Shown: positions 7,804-16,378 of the stretch, one piece after another
Layout of the letters: each line of letters starts with the position of its first letter
Numbering within the stretch: the first letter of the stretch is position 1
Assembly (NCBI GenBank): GCA_019418545.1
Contig: DYBQ01000001.1
Span: 62,001-126,000 of the forward strand
DNA: 64,000 bases
DNA from: Clostridiales bacterium
GTDB lineage: Bacteria > Bacillota > Clostridia > Oscillospirales > Acutalibacteraceae
Direction: 5' to 3'
Program-made: the position numbers and the translations under genes
Notes under the pieces: generated by a model
Database searches by the model: none
Seen by the model: the letters and a program-made list of their open reading frames with translations, nothing else
What the model was told of the DNA's origin: nothing

Positions 7804-9336
7804 TCAAACGAGCTGGAAGGTCTCCTTTAGTGGCTCATTCACGCCGAACTCGATGCGCCACTCGATGTCTTCGTGTACCGGCTCAAAGTGCAAGGCGGAG
7901 CAGGCAACATGGATGTTCTTCTGGTCCGGGACGCCTATGGTGATGGTTGTCTGTCCATCCGCTCCGCCGATGATGGCGATGACACTGTTCGTAGCTTCCG
8001 GATAATACTTACCGGGGCGTGGGTCGATTTCCCGAGGTCTCTCGCTCTGCACACAGTCCCGGACTGCAATCTCCGTATCCGGTTCCGGGAAAAGCGTATA
8101 TCGCATGGCTATATAATGGGAGGGATAAACCCAGCGCTCAGTGTCCGTACCGCTGCGGGGTATCGTCTGCTGCTCAATATCCAGAACGGTTAGAGTATAC
8201 TGTATCCCGGTTACTGGATGCGTAAAGGTATATACAGTATCCCCAGAACCATTTACTTTGAAGTGCGGACCCGGCAGTGTATAGGACCTTTTCTCTATAG
8301 TAAGCGATAGAGCCTTTATACCAGAAGGACGCCTCTTCCCTTTCCACGGGTATGCTGCTCTAGTTATAGTCCAGCCATAGGATGTATCTAAACCATAGTG
8401 TTCTATTACCGCCTTAGCTTCCGGCTCAATCGTTATCCCTTCCGGTAGACACGGGTTATAGGATATCGAAGAGCCATGAGAAGTCTGCATAGCTTTCCCG
8501 TTCATGACAAGGCTCGGCTCAAAATCCAGGGAAAGCGGATTATCGAGTTCTATCTGCATCTGTTCTTCTCTGGTGAAGTCCTCGCACGAATCATTGTCAG
8601 CATTCAGATGCCATTTGTCAATAAAGGCTCGGATATCCTCTGCCTCTGCTCGCATACAAAAATCTACTACCAAGCCTTTGCTGCAAGCGTATATAGATGG
8701 AATGACCCAGTGATGTCCGGCCCAATCAAATTGCTTATCGACTTTGATTTCTGTCCCGGCATGGTCGCGCCCAGAATACCCCCAGAAATTTCCATCAAAA
8801 TACACCTTCCAGTCGGGCAGTGACGGAGGGGTATTGGGGTTCAGCGTCAAATCATAGTAGTCATCGGTATACTTGATTTTGGCATAGTCGAACGATGCTT
8901 GCAAGTCCTTGATGTATTTCCACGGGTGTTCCAGCGGCGACAAGGCGAACCGTTTTGCAATCTCCTCTAGTACAGCCTTCTGTTCCCGTGTCGGAGGATT
9001 CTCTTGCAGGAAGGCGGCAAACTGCGCCTCATTCCACATCCAAGCCTGTTCTAATGCTGCCGCATCCCCGCAGGCAAGAAGCAAACGCAGGAAATCCGCA
9101 AAGTCTCTTGCTATCGGGTGAACAAAGTCCGGTGCCGAATTCATGGGGCTTACGGCGAAAACCATACCGCCGAATCCGCGCACGAAGCAATAGTGGATGC
9201 CGTCCACACCTGCCCATCCGAAGATGGATGCGCCTTTCGGTGTACAGAAATACGATGCATTGTCTTCGCGGCGTTCAATGCCAATCAAGGACAGGTCAAT
9301 GCCGCTGCGCAGGAATTTCTCGAATGTCTTGTCCAT
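7804..9336 (-). CDS. Large hypothetical protein with ADG-type motif
   Basis: A 510-residue soluble protein from the ATG at 9336 (AAGGAAGCACC upstream). The N-terminal third, with GWAGVDGIHYCFVRGFGGMV and PMNSAPDFVHPIARDF, reads as a globular alpha/beta domain related in style to SMI1/SUKH or DUF4275-like proteins, but I cannot name it firmly. Near the C-terminus SVIAIIGGADGQTTITIG contains the IIGGADG peptide also seen in sodium-translocating decarboxylase beta subunits and in many small Clostridia proteins. No transmembrane helices are visible. The 149-codon gene upstream overlaps its leader region. Confidence 0.65.
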   Translation of the reverse strand: MDKTFEKFLRSGIDLSLIGIERREDNASYFCTPKGASIFGWAGVDGIHYCFVRGFGGMVFAVSPMNSAPDFVHPIARDFADFLRLLLACGDAAALEQAWMWNEAQFAAFLQENPPTREQKAVLEEIAKRFALSPLEHPWKYIKDLQASFDYAKIKYTDDYYDLTLNPNTPPSLPDWKVYFDGNFWGYSGRDHAGTEIKVDKQFDWAGHHWVIPSIYACSKGLVVDFCMRAEAEDIRAFIDKWHLNADNDSCEDFTREEQMQIELDNPLSLDFEPSLVMNGKAMQTSHGSSISYNPCLPEGITIEPEAKAVIEHYGLDTSYGWTITRAAYPWKGKRRPSGIKALSLTIEKRSYTLPGPHFKVNGSGDTVYTFTHPVTGIQYTLTVLDIEQQTIPRSGTDTERWVYPSHYIAMRYTLFPEPDTEIAVRDCVQSERPREIDPRPGKYYPEATNSVIAIIGGADGQTTITIGVPDQKNIHVACSALHFEPVHEDIEWRIEFGVNEPLKETFQLV

Positions 9337-9370
9337 GGTGCTTCCTTTGTGGTATCTTAGCCTGCTGGTT

Positions 9371-9811
9371 TTATCGTAATGCAAGGCATTCGGAGGGTAC
9401 TCCATTCCGGGTCAGTATCCCAGCTATCATATCGAATACCTGCAGAAGGCGCATTCCTTTCTCATAGACAGTGTATGTCCCAATGTCGCCGTATTCTTTT
9501 TTTCGCAGTGCCCAAATATTGAGCGTGACAAGTTCTGTGTTTCTGCCATCCTCTGCGCCAAAGCAGAAGATATTGCTGACCCCGTCAAGAATCGAGGGCG
9601 TAGCGATTTCCGGAGACTCGTACTCGAACAATTCAGGATGGTTTTCGATGATATCCTCGATTTCGGCAAGAGCCGATGCATCAAGGATACTGGTTGCGTC
9701 TTTATTGCCTGTCATGCATCGGACTTCGCCGGTTTTGTAGACCTCAACGCCGGTAATTGGCAAGAACCAGGCATCTTTGAGTTCGTAGCTAAATAGGACA
9801 TTCTCATCCAT
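9371..9811 (-). CDS. Hypothetical soluble protein
   Basis: A 146-residue protein. The ATG at 9811 has GGAGG at ideal distance, so it is preferred over the ATG three codons upstream. The sequence is acidic with mixed alpha/beta composition (ELKDAWFLPITGVEVYKTGE near the N-terminus). No family recognised. It lies 34 bases upstream of the 510-residue protein gene and probably forms an operon with it. Confidence 0.7.
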   Translation of the reverse strand: MDENVLFSYELKDAWFLPITGVEVYKTGEVRCMTGNKDATSILDASALAEIEDIIENHPELFEYESPEIATPSILDGVSNIFCFGAEDGRNTELVTLNIWALRKKEYGDIGTYTVYEKGMRLLQVFDMIAGILTRNGVPSECLALR

Positions 9812-9933
9812 CTGAAACACCTCCGGCCGATTTTTGTTTCTGTCCTTAGTCTACCACATTCTCTTCTGGAACGTCATATTCAATGTTTGCGCATATCGCG
9901 TTTTGCGTCTTGCTGCAACGAGGGAATATCGGG

Positions 9934-9972
9934 CAAAAAAGAAAGCGTACAGGCTGATGATGCCTATACGCT
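9934..9972 (-). terminator. Intrinsic terminator, duplicated copy 2
   Basis: The same hairpin and T-tract as at 3834-3872, on the minus strand. It could terminate transcripts from the phosphatase gene, whose stop lies at 10505, but it is over 500 bases away. It may have been carried here with other repeated DNA. Confidence 0.7.
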
Positions 9973-10120
9973 GATTCGCTTTTGAGGTGAGTGCTATTCT
10001 GGGGCACGATTCCGCTTCCGTGTGGTTCTTTCCGCTCTGGACATACATTACAGGCAGGCTTATGCGCTTTCCGGTCCAGCTGGCGGCGATGGCGAGGTTG
10101 GGCTTTTGGTTGGTTTCGTC

Positions 10121-10190
10121 CGGTGTTGCCCGGGGTGGTCCGGTGTTGCCCGGGGTGGTCCGGTGTTGCCCGGGGTGGTCCGGTGTGTGG
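10121..10190. repeat. 20-bp tandem repeat
   Basis: Three exact tandem copies of CGGTGTTGCCCGGGGTGGTC at 10121-10180 are followed by a decaying fourth copy. A partial unit precedes them. The unit is GC-rich and contains the near-palindrome GCCCGGGG. Confidence 0.9.
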
Positions 10191-10504
10191 CGGGATTCCG
10201 TAGTCTGGTCTGATGGCTACCGGTTAGTACACATGGCTTGCATTGCGGTTGCCGTCATGGTCTCTCGCGGCGTCTCCTCGTGGTTGGTAGAGGTTCTGCC
10301 AAGGGTCTTTGTGTATCTTGTCTTGTGCGTTATTTGCGGCGCATTCAGAATCATGGTTGTATTGAGTACACCGCATCGCGTCAGCATCGCAGGATTGGCG
10401 GCAAACCCGCCCGCTTTCGATGGTGTCGAAGTGTACTCGATAAAGTTATCGTCTAAAAAGAAAAATGCGCCACAGCGGCTGTATGAGCCATTGTAGCGCG
10501 TTTC

Positions 10505-11353
10505 TTAGTTTTTGAGGTAGTCGTCAAGTGCGATGACCGTGACGGATTTCGGAGAGGTATCGATGTCGAGGAATGTGCAGCCGGATTCTTTCCGGTCATT
10601 GCGGGTCATAGTCTCGTGGGAAACATGCCCGAAGATATACAGGATGTTTCTATGCCCTGTCAGCATTTCCTGGCTGTCGTAGCTGTATGGACCGCCAAAT
10701 GGATTGTTATGCGAGACTACTACCTTCTCATACCGATGTACACCCGGGCCCGGCTTAATGTTGAGCTCCTGTGTCTGGCTCTCAAATACCTGCTCAAAGT
10801 TCGTTCTCGTTTGATTGGTGCTGGACAGGTACTCATAAATGGTATGCTGGGCATCATAGGGAGGTCCGCACATCTCATCGAGCAGATAGAGCACGATTTG
10901 CCAGAGAGAATCGTCTTCCCATGCAAGGGTATAAATCAGGAACTGTTTCTGCCATTCCTCGAAGGTCTTTGGATGCTTCTCGATTTCTTTTCTGCGCTCT
11001 TCTTCATCGCAGCGGAGTCGTTCGATTTCGGATTTATCGCGGATGACTCTGCCTTCGGGAGTATAGTGCCGGAAAATTCCTGCTGCCATCTTCCGAATTG
11101 CCGGTGCCTTGGCAAGGGCACGGTAGTATTTCAGGAGTTGTCTGTGCTGGTATTCGTGGTTGCCGCAAATCAGGTGGATGTTGCCTTTATGCTCGGCGAT
11201 GAAATTCACGACCTTAGCGTTTTCCTTGCCACGGTCCACTACATCGCCCACGAAGATGATGGTATCGGCATTTACATCACAGCCTAATTTCTCCAAACTG
11301 GATGTCAGGCTTTTGTAGTTGCCGTGTACATCACCAACGATGAATATGCTCAA
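10505..11353 (-). CDS. PPP-type metallophosphatase
   Basis: The 282-residue protein carries the calcineurin-like motif series: GDVHGN at residues 7-12, GDVVDRG near 36-42, GNHE near 66, and GHVSHE near 241. GDVVDRG and GNHE are diagnostic for PPP-family serine/threonine or diadenosine-tetraphosphate phosphatases. A helical insertion rich in Glu and Lys (about residues 105-140) separates the motifs. The start codon is TTG, with GGAGGGG upstream. It follows the other phosphoesterase gene by 17 bases, so both are co-transcribed. Confidence 0.85.
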   Translation of the reverse strand: MSIFIVGDVHGNYKSLTSSLEKLGCDVNADTIIFVGDVVDRGKENAKVVNFIAEHKGNIHLICGNHEYQHRQLLKYYRALAKAPAIRKMAAGIFRHYTPEGRVIRDKSEIERLRCDEEERRKEIEKHPKTFEEWQKQFLIYTLAWEDDSLWQIVLYLLDEMCGPPYDAQHTIYEYLSSTNQTRTNFEQVFESQTQELNIKPGPGVHRYEKVVVSHNNPFGGPYSYDSQEMLTGHRNILYIFGHVSHETMTRNDRKESGCTFLDIDTSPKSVTVIALDDYLKN

Positions 11354-11370
11354 AGGTCTTTCCCCTCCTC

Positions 11371-12177
11371 TCAGTGTCCTGCTTCTCGCCCTGTACTTTC
11401 AAAGCTGGGATTATTCGTATCAATGCTCACTACATCGTCATATAGCACTTGCAGCCGGAACAGGGGTTTATCGATGTCCTCGTGCATGTGCCCGCAAAAC
11501 CATTTCCGGAACCTGGTTCTCCGATACACTTCATCGAGGTATACGCCTGTCGGGTCATTTTCCTTCAGGAGGAAGGAATTCCCGAAATAGGCGGCCATCA
11601 GCATCTTTGGCAGGGTATGGGTCAGGATGACATCGACATCATACCCGTGTTCTTCCAGTGTATCCATCCCATGCCACATCTCTTTCTGAGACGGGATTTC
11701 CTCCGGCCACCAGGAAACACCTTGCGTACGGGTCGCCTTATCGATGGACTCTGCGCCGCCCATACACCAGACGGTTAGACCATCGATGGTATAGTATTCG
11801 CCGCGCATGAGATGGATGACATTGGGTGCGTCCGGCAATCTCTGAACTTGACCGCCGTTCCAGAATTCGATAGGGAGTTTAGCCCAGAATTCGTGGTTAT
11901 CGTGGTTGCCGTCGATGAAAAGGATATCGCACGGGAAGGATTTGAGCCAGTCGATGTTTTGTCGGTATGCGCGGGCATACTTGATGCAGTAGTGTTCAGC
12001 ACCGGATTCTTTGAGAATATCCTCAGATATACAGTCTGTAGGCAGGAACGGGAACCCGAAATCACCGCAGATGACGATAGCATCGTTGTCGGTGAGTGCC
12101 CTGCCCAGAAAGCGTTTCGGATTGATTTTGTTGATTTCCAATGGACCATGTGTGTCCCCGAATATATGCAGAAGCAT
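11371..12177 (-). CDS. Metallophosphoesterase
   Basis: A 268-residue calcineurin-like phosphoesterase. Motifs in order: GDTHG at residues 7-11, GDFGFPF near 35, DGNHDNHEF near 82, and GHMHED near 232, all metal-ligand bearing. Between them a segment, VWCMGGAESIDKATR, is typical of a metallophosphoesterase subgroup in Firmicutes mobile DNA. The ATG at 12177 is preceded by GGAGAGACAAGAG. It is the first gene of a two-gene phosphoesterase operon with the PPP-type enzyme. Confidence 0.85.
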   Translation of the reverse strand: MLLHIFGDTHGPLEINKINPKRFLGRALTDNDAIVICGDFGFPFLPTDCISEDILKESGAEHYCIKYARAYRQNIDWLKSFPCDILFIDGNHDNHEFWAKLPIEFWNGGQVQRLPDAPNVIHLMRGEYYTIDGLTVWCMGGAESIDKATRTQGVSWWPEEIPSQKEMWHGMDTLEEHGYDVDVILTHTLPKMLMAAYFGNSFLLKENDPTGVYLDEVYRRTRFRKWFCGHMHEDIDKPLFRLQVLYDDVVSIDTNNPSFESTGREAGH

Positions 12178-12257
12178 CTCTTGTCTCTCCTCTCGTTTGG
12201 TTAAGGGGCCCGGCAGCATCTTGAAGCAAGCAGTTCCATGACCCCGAACGCGGGGAA

Positions 12258-12364
12258 TTCCGCTCTGGATGTGTTTATAGACAGCTCGCTCGCGGCAGTT
12301 CTAGCAGGCAGACAGCCCGCCGCCCGTGCAGCACCTAGCCTGCAAAACATTGTTCAGAACGGAA
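12258..12364. repeat. Inverted-end repeat, copy C
   Basis: The ends TTCCGCTCTGGATGT and GTTCAGAACGGAA match copies A and B, but the interior is different and shares only short GCAGGC and CAGCCCGCC-type words. This is what a family defined by its termini would show. It lies between the phosphoesterase operon and the 251-residue gene. Confidence 0.7.
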
Positions 12365-12377
12365 GGGTATTACCCCC

Positions 12378-13133
12378 TTAGAGGATGCTCTCTAATAAAA
12401 GCCGGAACTCTACTCCGTACTTATAGCTGGCTATAGCCATGTTTCTTCTGTCCCGTTCCTGTTCTTCTTCCGGATACCAGTCTTCGGTATACTCATCCCC
12501 CAAGACTTCTTTTGCGAAATCCTCAAAAGAGAATGCCTTATCCAAGACTTTCCCCTCTGCACTTGCCTGTTTAGCTTCTTCTATAGCCGCATCGAGTTTC
12601 TCTCTTTCTTTCTCTACTCCCGCAGGGTCAACGCCAAAAAATGTCATCTCCCACAGAATGCCAGCAAGACAATGTTCAAGGCCGTATCTGGCAACACTCG
12701 GCTCAGCCAGGTTCCAGCTGAGGATTTCTTCCCAAGGTGAGAACTCAAACGCATACCGCTCAGGCAACCTGTCTGCGATAATCGCATTATAAATCTCATC
12801 CGTGCTCATGAAGGTCAGGGCCTCATCGCTGATGGGTTCATAGTTTTTCTCGTGCTTTTCCTTCCAATCTCGGATTTCCTGAGCCTTCACGCAGGCAATA
12901 TCATCTCCGGCAGCATCGAAGCTTTTGCAAACCACAACCATACTTTCGTCTTCATTGCTTGCGAGAGTCGTATTCTTCATGCGCTCATAGGACGCGTGAA
13001 TCACCTTCTGTGCCGCTTCGAGTCTCTTTTCGGCGTCCTTCTTAGATTCGTCATACAAGGCAGCGAATTCTTCTGCCAGCTTATCGGTATCGCAACGCAT
13101 AAACGCGTCGTATACATTCTGGTACTGTATCAT
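12378..13133 (-). CDS. Hypothetical helical acidic protein
   Basis: A 251-residue protein, strongly acidic and mostly helical, for example AEEFAALYDESKKDAEKRLE near residue 18 and a C-terminal EDWYPEEEQERDRRNMAIAS segment. There is no signal peptide. A start at the GTG 13145 is possible, but the ATG at 13133 fits the conserved-looking MIQYQNVYDAF. It is translationally coupled to the 76-codon gene upstream. Function unknown; its position suggests cargo. Confidence 0.65.
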   Translation of the reverse strand: MIQYQNVYDAFMRCDTDKLAEEFAALYDESKKDAEKRLEAAQKVIHASYERMKNTTLASNEDESMVVVCKSFDAAGDDIACVKAQEIRDWKEKHEKNYEPISDEALTFMSTDEIYNAIIADRLPERYAFEFSPWEEILSWNLAEPSVARYGLEHCLAGILWEMTFFGVDPAGVEKEREKLDAAIEEAKQASAEGKVLDKAFSFEDFAKEVLGDEYTEDWYPEEEQERDRRNMAIASYKYGVEFRLLLESIL

Positions 13134-13141
13134 AGTGTCTC

Positions 13142-13372
13142 TCACTTCTTTGCGCTTGATTTCGGTTTCTGGATTACGACCTTCACCTTCGCGTTGAGTT
13201 TTGCCTTCACGGCCTCATATTCTTCCTCTGTGCCTGTAAAGGTGATTTTGCTCTTAGCATCCAGCATTGCTTTCTGGGTATCCAGAGAATCGATACAGGC
13301 AGGGGATTCGGTGTGCATACCGACAATCGTGCCGTTTCCGTGTGCTTCGGGGCTGATGACTTCGTAAACCAT
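13142..13372 (-). CDS. Small hypothetical protein (76 aa)
   Basis: A 76-residue protein with GAGGAG upstream. The C-terminal half is basic, with AKLNAKVKVVIQKPKSSAKK, and the middle has a short helix after FTGTEEEYEAVKAKL. It could bind nucleic acid, but no family is recognised. The stop lies just before the start of the 251-residue gene. Confidence 0.65.
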   Translation of the reverse strand: MVYEVISPEAHGNGTIVGMHTESPACIDSLDTQKAMLDAKSKITFTGTEEEYEAVKAKLNAKVKVVIQKPKSSAKK

Positions 13373-13552
13373 GATTTTCTCCTCTTTATATCTTTTGACA
13401 ACAAAAAAGGACGGCAGCTACGCAGCTACGCTTATCTCGAAAATAGCGGTAACCACGACACTGTCGTCCGACGGTACAAGCAAAAGGCAGCTACGCAGGG
13501 AAGTATCTGCCTACGGTTTCTTAGCACCTACGGTTCTTTTGAGGTGCTCGTA

Positions 13553-13753
13553 TTAGTCCTCATCGTCATCATCTTTGCGGAGTGCGCCGACAAGGAAAAG
13601 GAGGTACAGAAGCCCAAAATACAGAACCGCCGTTACCGGAGTCATAAGTTTCGACATCCCGGTAATCACAAAGCCGATTCGTGCAATAATCGCACAAACC
13701 CAATACTGCGAATTCACGAAAAGAAGTGTGCCAATAATCTCGGATTTATCCAT
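13553..13753 (-). CDS. Small membrane protein (66 aa)
   Basis: Two hydrophobic helices (about residues 17-33 and 38-57) end in an acidic tail of Asp and Glu. AAGGAGGG lies eight bases before the ATG. The gene begins three bases after the stop of the thioredoxin-like gene, so they are co-translated. No family recognised; it may anchor or assist the exported thioredoxin-like protein. Confidence 0.7.
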   Translation of the reverse strand: MDKSEIIGTLLFVNSQYWVCAIIARIGFVITGMSKLMTPVTAVLYFGLLYLLFLVGALRKDDDDED

Positions 13754-13756
13754 GGC

Positions 13757-14422
13757 TTAACCCTCCTTAAAGAAAGCATACAGGGATTCCTCGACTTTTT
13801 CTTTTATCGCAGTATCCCAGCTATCATATTTATTATCGGGGTATTCGATGTCTTCCACCGAATCCAGCTGCCATTTTGCCACCGGTTCCCCGTTCTTTAC
13901 ACGGATTATCGTAGGAGCTCCGATTCTCTTCTCCCCTACCTCGATTTTATTCTTTGCCTCATCCGTTACCGTATAGTCGGCAAGGTATTCGTCAAGCCAC
14001 GAAAGCAGCTCCGTATATCCTTCTCCCGCCTCTACCGTCATCTGAGGCTTTCCGGTTTTCTCATTATACTCGTATCTGTCTCTATATTTGTCAATTTGGC
14101 AATAATATACTGTGGTGTTTTTCGCTACTGCAACATCCGTCACCTCTGTAATTAAATTGCGACAATAAGGGCAGCGAGGAAATGCGAAAATCACGATTCC
14201 ATCCTGAATCTGTCTTGCTTCCTCTGCCGTGACAATTTTATAAGTGTTTGTCCATGAAATGCCTACGGGTTGATACCGGTACTCGGCAGCTACGCTAGGC
14301 TTCTGGTCATTGTAATTCATGTAACTTCTCGCAACTACGGCTCCATCTCTGGCAGCTACGCTAATGGAAGCCGCCATGGCGAGAATTGCCGCAACATACG
14401 GAACTAAGATTCTCTTTTTCAT
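13757..14422 (-). CDS. Exported thioredoxin-like protein
   Basis: The 221-residue protein has an N-terminal signal peptide or anchor (basic MKKR, then residues 5-23 hydrophobic). A thioredoxin-fold core follows, with the active site FPRCPYCRNLI at about residues 80-90. The cis-proline motif appears as GAPTIIRVKNGEPV. It probably acts in disulfide chemistry outside the membrane. The signal region and linker contain two Ser-Val-Ala-Ala words encoded by the local 10-bp repeat. The small membrane protein downstream is in the same operon. A clear promoter lies about 90 bases upstream. Confidence 0.8.
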   Translation of the reverse strand: MKKRILVPYVAAILAMAASISVAARDGAVVARSYMNYNDQKPSVAAEYRYQPVGISWTNTYKIVTAEEARQIQDGIVIFAFPRCPYCRNLITEVTDVAVAKNTTVYYCQIDKYRDRYEYNEKTGKPQMTVEAGEGYTELLSWLDEYLADYTVTDEAKNKIEVGEKRIGAPTIIRVKNGEPVAKWQLDSVEDIEYPDNKYDSWDTAIKEKVEESLYAFFKEG

Positions 14423-14513
14423 CCAGATACCTTCTCGTGCCTACGGTTCGTGCAATAATTTTCTGTATGCTTTTTGCAGCTACGCATCGCAGCTACGCTT
14501 TATTTTCATTTGC

Positions 14514-14542
14514 ATTATACCATGAATTTGCTTGTTTCTCAA
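14514..14542 (-). promoter_or_regulatory. Promoter of the thioredoxin-like operon
   Basis: TTGAGA, 17 bp and a perfect TATAAT on the minus strand. The leader of about 85 bases contains two copies of the 10-bp GCAGCTACGC repeat at 14476 and 14489. The bases TTCATGG directly before the -10 box also occur before the -10 box of the promoter at 63935. Confidence 0.7.
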
Positions 14543-14644
14543 CCGTGTCTCCTATATGTTCACGGAATCGTAATAAACAAATTAGGTTTGAGGGGATTTG
14601 TGAATGAGACGGGAAGCGTTGCAAGGATAGTTTAGGTGCTGCTG

Positions 14645-14947
14645 TCAATATTTCTTTCTGGGGGTAATGAGATACACAAGAGACTCTTTCGTTTGGCGGG
14701 GTGCTACGGGAAGTCGGGACTCGTCTGTTAGAGGGTCGAGTAATTTCTCTTGCCCTGTCTCATGCATTCCTGAATCTTCTTTTTCTGAATCCTCAGAATC
14801 CTCAAAAAACCAAGATGACTGTTCCCTAGCCTTATCCGAAGCCGCAAAATCTTCAAGCATCATGCATTCATCACAGTAGACTTTCGGAACTCCGACTCTG
14901 CCCTCAAAGATTTTCTTGCAGATTGGGCATACGCGAATCGCTATCAT
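14645..14947 (-). CDS. Small zinc-ribbon-like protein
   Basis: The 100-residue protein opens with CPICKKIFEGRVGVPKVYCDEC (residues 7-28), two CxxC pairs spaced as in a zinc ribbon. The rest is a Ser/Glu/Asp-rich stretch and a short basic C-terminus. Its start overlaps the stop of the upstream winged-helix protein gene by four bases, with GGAGG inside that gene. Likely a small nucleic-acid or protein adaptor. Confidence 0.7.
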   Translation of the reverse strand: MIAIRVCPICKKIFEGRVGVPKVYCDECMMLEDFAASDKAREQSSWFFEDSEDSEKEDSGMHETGQEKLLDPLTDESRLPVAPRQTKESLVYLITPRKKY

Positions 14948-16209
14948 GGCTCTTCCTCCCAGTATCCCGAATGCGTCAATGGATTGAAGCCGTCTCGCCG
15001 AATCCCAGCGTCATCGTATTTGTGAGCGGGCATTGGTTCGTTATTCATGTCTTTGAAATCGATGACTTTGTTTCCCATCGTGCGGCTGATTCCATCTTGG
15101 GTTCCGCGTTCACAGACGATATGATACTTTTCCCTGCCTGCTTTCTGGTAAACGAGTTCTTCCAGTTCAATGATTGGGAAGATGAGTGTCTTTTCGCTGT
15201 CATCGTCAATGTAAGCTTCCGTGTATTCGCGAGCATCCACACAAGTATGGGTGTTTGTCATTTCAGAGAGCCACATTTCAATCATTTGGTTAAGGTCATC
15301 GCGTGTCAGCGTGACTGTACGGGAAAGGAGTTCAACGCCGAGTGTGTTTGTGGGCACGAAATAGTTACGAGCATAGACCTGTTCGAGATTCGCTAGTGTA
15401 AGCAGGTTATCCGCAATGCCGTTCTTGCCGGGATTCGTTACGGCTTTACCGTATTTGTTACCTGTGATGATTTTGGGAATCATAGCGCAAGTCTTGCCGA
15501 TAATAACGCTCTTATACATCAGGGAGCACACATAGTTGAAGTCTGCATTCTGTTTGGAGGCGTCACTGTCTTTGAGGATTTTCGTAATAGCATCCGCTCT
15601 GCGATGTTCGTAGGAGACAATCCAGCGCATCAGCTTGTCCAGAGTGCAGTAGAGGAAGAAGATGCCTTTGCAGTTGATGATGATGCCAACCAGACGGCTT
15701 CGTCCTGTGGTGTATTCTTCACCGACTGTATGCGTTGCCTTAATGGTTGCAGAGAGTTCGTCCGAGAGGAATAGCAAGCCTTTATCGTAGAAGTAGTCGT
15801 TCATGAACCGTGTGTAGTCCTGCGTGTCTGTAATCAACAGTTCGGACAGACTGATACCTACTTCTTTGGCAAGCGGGATTCCTGCCGCTCTGCACATACA
15901 CGAGGTCGTCTCAACGCGGTTCAAGCGTCTGCCCTGTTCGCCTTTAAAACGGCGCTTCATATTGGCTCGTTTCTCACTATCGAGGGAGTCTTTTGCTACC
16001 GAACGGATATACTTGACACCGTCCTGTGAGATACGAATATGGTTCGATTCATCCTTGCGGAACACCTCCACATATCCGTGCTTTACGGCGTTTCGCACGG
16101 CAAGCGTTAGGCTCTGATATGGCATGTCAGACAAGGCAATCACAAGCTGCCGCCGCTGTATCGAGTCAATGGTGTAGAGGTAGGATAGGAGTTTTTGCTC
16201 GTTAGTCAT
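14944..16209 (-). CDS. Winged-helix protein, replication/relaxation-like
   Basis: The 421-residue protein begins with a winged-helix domain (about residues 1-62; LLSYLYTIDSIQRRQLVIAL and NAVKHGYVEVF). It is followed by a large alpha/beta domain containing CTLDKLMRWIVSYEHRRADA. The order resembles Firmicutes replic-relax-type proteins (PF13814), but this is only a similarity of layout. AAGGTGAC precedes the ATG at 16209. Iteron-like repeats lie directly upstream, which fits an initiator or autoregulator. The C-terminus is polar. Confidence 0.55.
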   Translation of the reverse strand: MTNEQKLLSYLYTIDSIQRRQLVIALSDMPYQSLTLAVRNAVKHGYVEVFRKDESNHIRISQDGVKYIRSVAKDSLDSEKRANMKRRFKGEQGRRLNRVETTSCMCRAAGIPLAKEVGISLSELLITDTQDYTRFMNDYFYDKGLLFLSDELSATIKATHTVGEEYTTGRSRLVGIIINCKGIFFLYCTLDKLMRWIVSYEHRRADAITKILKDSDASKQNADFNYVCSLMYKSVIIGKTCAMIPKIITGNKYGKAVTNPGKNGIADNLLTLANLEQVYARNYFVPTNTLGVELLSRTVTLTRDDLNQMIEMWLSEMTNTHTCVDAREYTEAYIDDDSEKTLIFPIIELEELVYQKAGREKYHIVCERGTQDGISRTMGNKVIDFKDMNNEPMPAHKYDDAGIRRDGFNPLTHSGYWEEEP

Positions 16210-16297
16210 TTTGTCACCTTGGATTTGTGCCTTAGATTCCGCATTACGAACCAAGCAGGGCTCGAAAACCCCTATAATCCCGCCGAAAATCGAGGAT

Positions 16298-16372
16298 AAA
16301 ATACAACAAATTCAGGAGCACTAATTTACGCCCCTGAAAATGTTGTATTTTATACCCCCGGAAAATGTTGTG
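16298..16372. promoter_or_regulatory. Iteron-like repeats and inverted repeat
   Basis: A word ACAACATTTTC followed by C-rich or G-rich bases occurs three times: inverted at 16298-16319, and direct at 16330-16351 and 16355-16372. The first two form a 22-bp inverted repeat with 19 matches around a 10-base loop. They lie in the gap upstream of the winged-helix protein gene and are AT-rich with flanking G runs. This could be an operator array or a replication origin. Confidence 0.6.
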
Positions 16373-16378
16373 CCGCAG

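Larger units (their letters stand above)
9812..10504. other. Gene-free stretch with repeats
   Basis: About 690 bases without a convincing gene. It contains the second copy of the duplicated terminator, a lone left end of the inverted-end repeat (10029-10040) and a 20-bp tandem repeat. Plus-strand open frames through the tandem repeat are Gly/Val/Arg/Cys-rich artefacts of the repeat. Confidence 0.6.
13414..14498. repeat. Cluster of GCAGCTACGC repeats
   Basis: The exact 10-mer GCAGCTACGC occurs at 13414, 13422, 13487, 14286, 14352, 14476 and 14489, with an eighth copy at 16375. A companion word CCTACGG appears near 13513, 13530, 14267 and 14441. Some copies are intergenic. Two lie inside the thioredoxin-like gene, where the minus-strand reading gives Ser-Val-Ala-Ala. 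Confidence 0.85.

Noticed and set aside
10022..10213. Plus-strand open frames rich in Gly, Val and Arg around 10.0-10.5 kb
   Set aside because: They arise from the 20-bp tandem repeat and have no ribosome binding site or protein-like composition.
13414..14498. GCAGCTACGC cluster as a CRISPR array
   Set aside because: Repeats are only 10 bp, spacing is irregular and some lie in genes; no cas gene is present.
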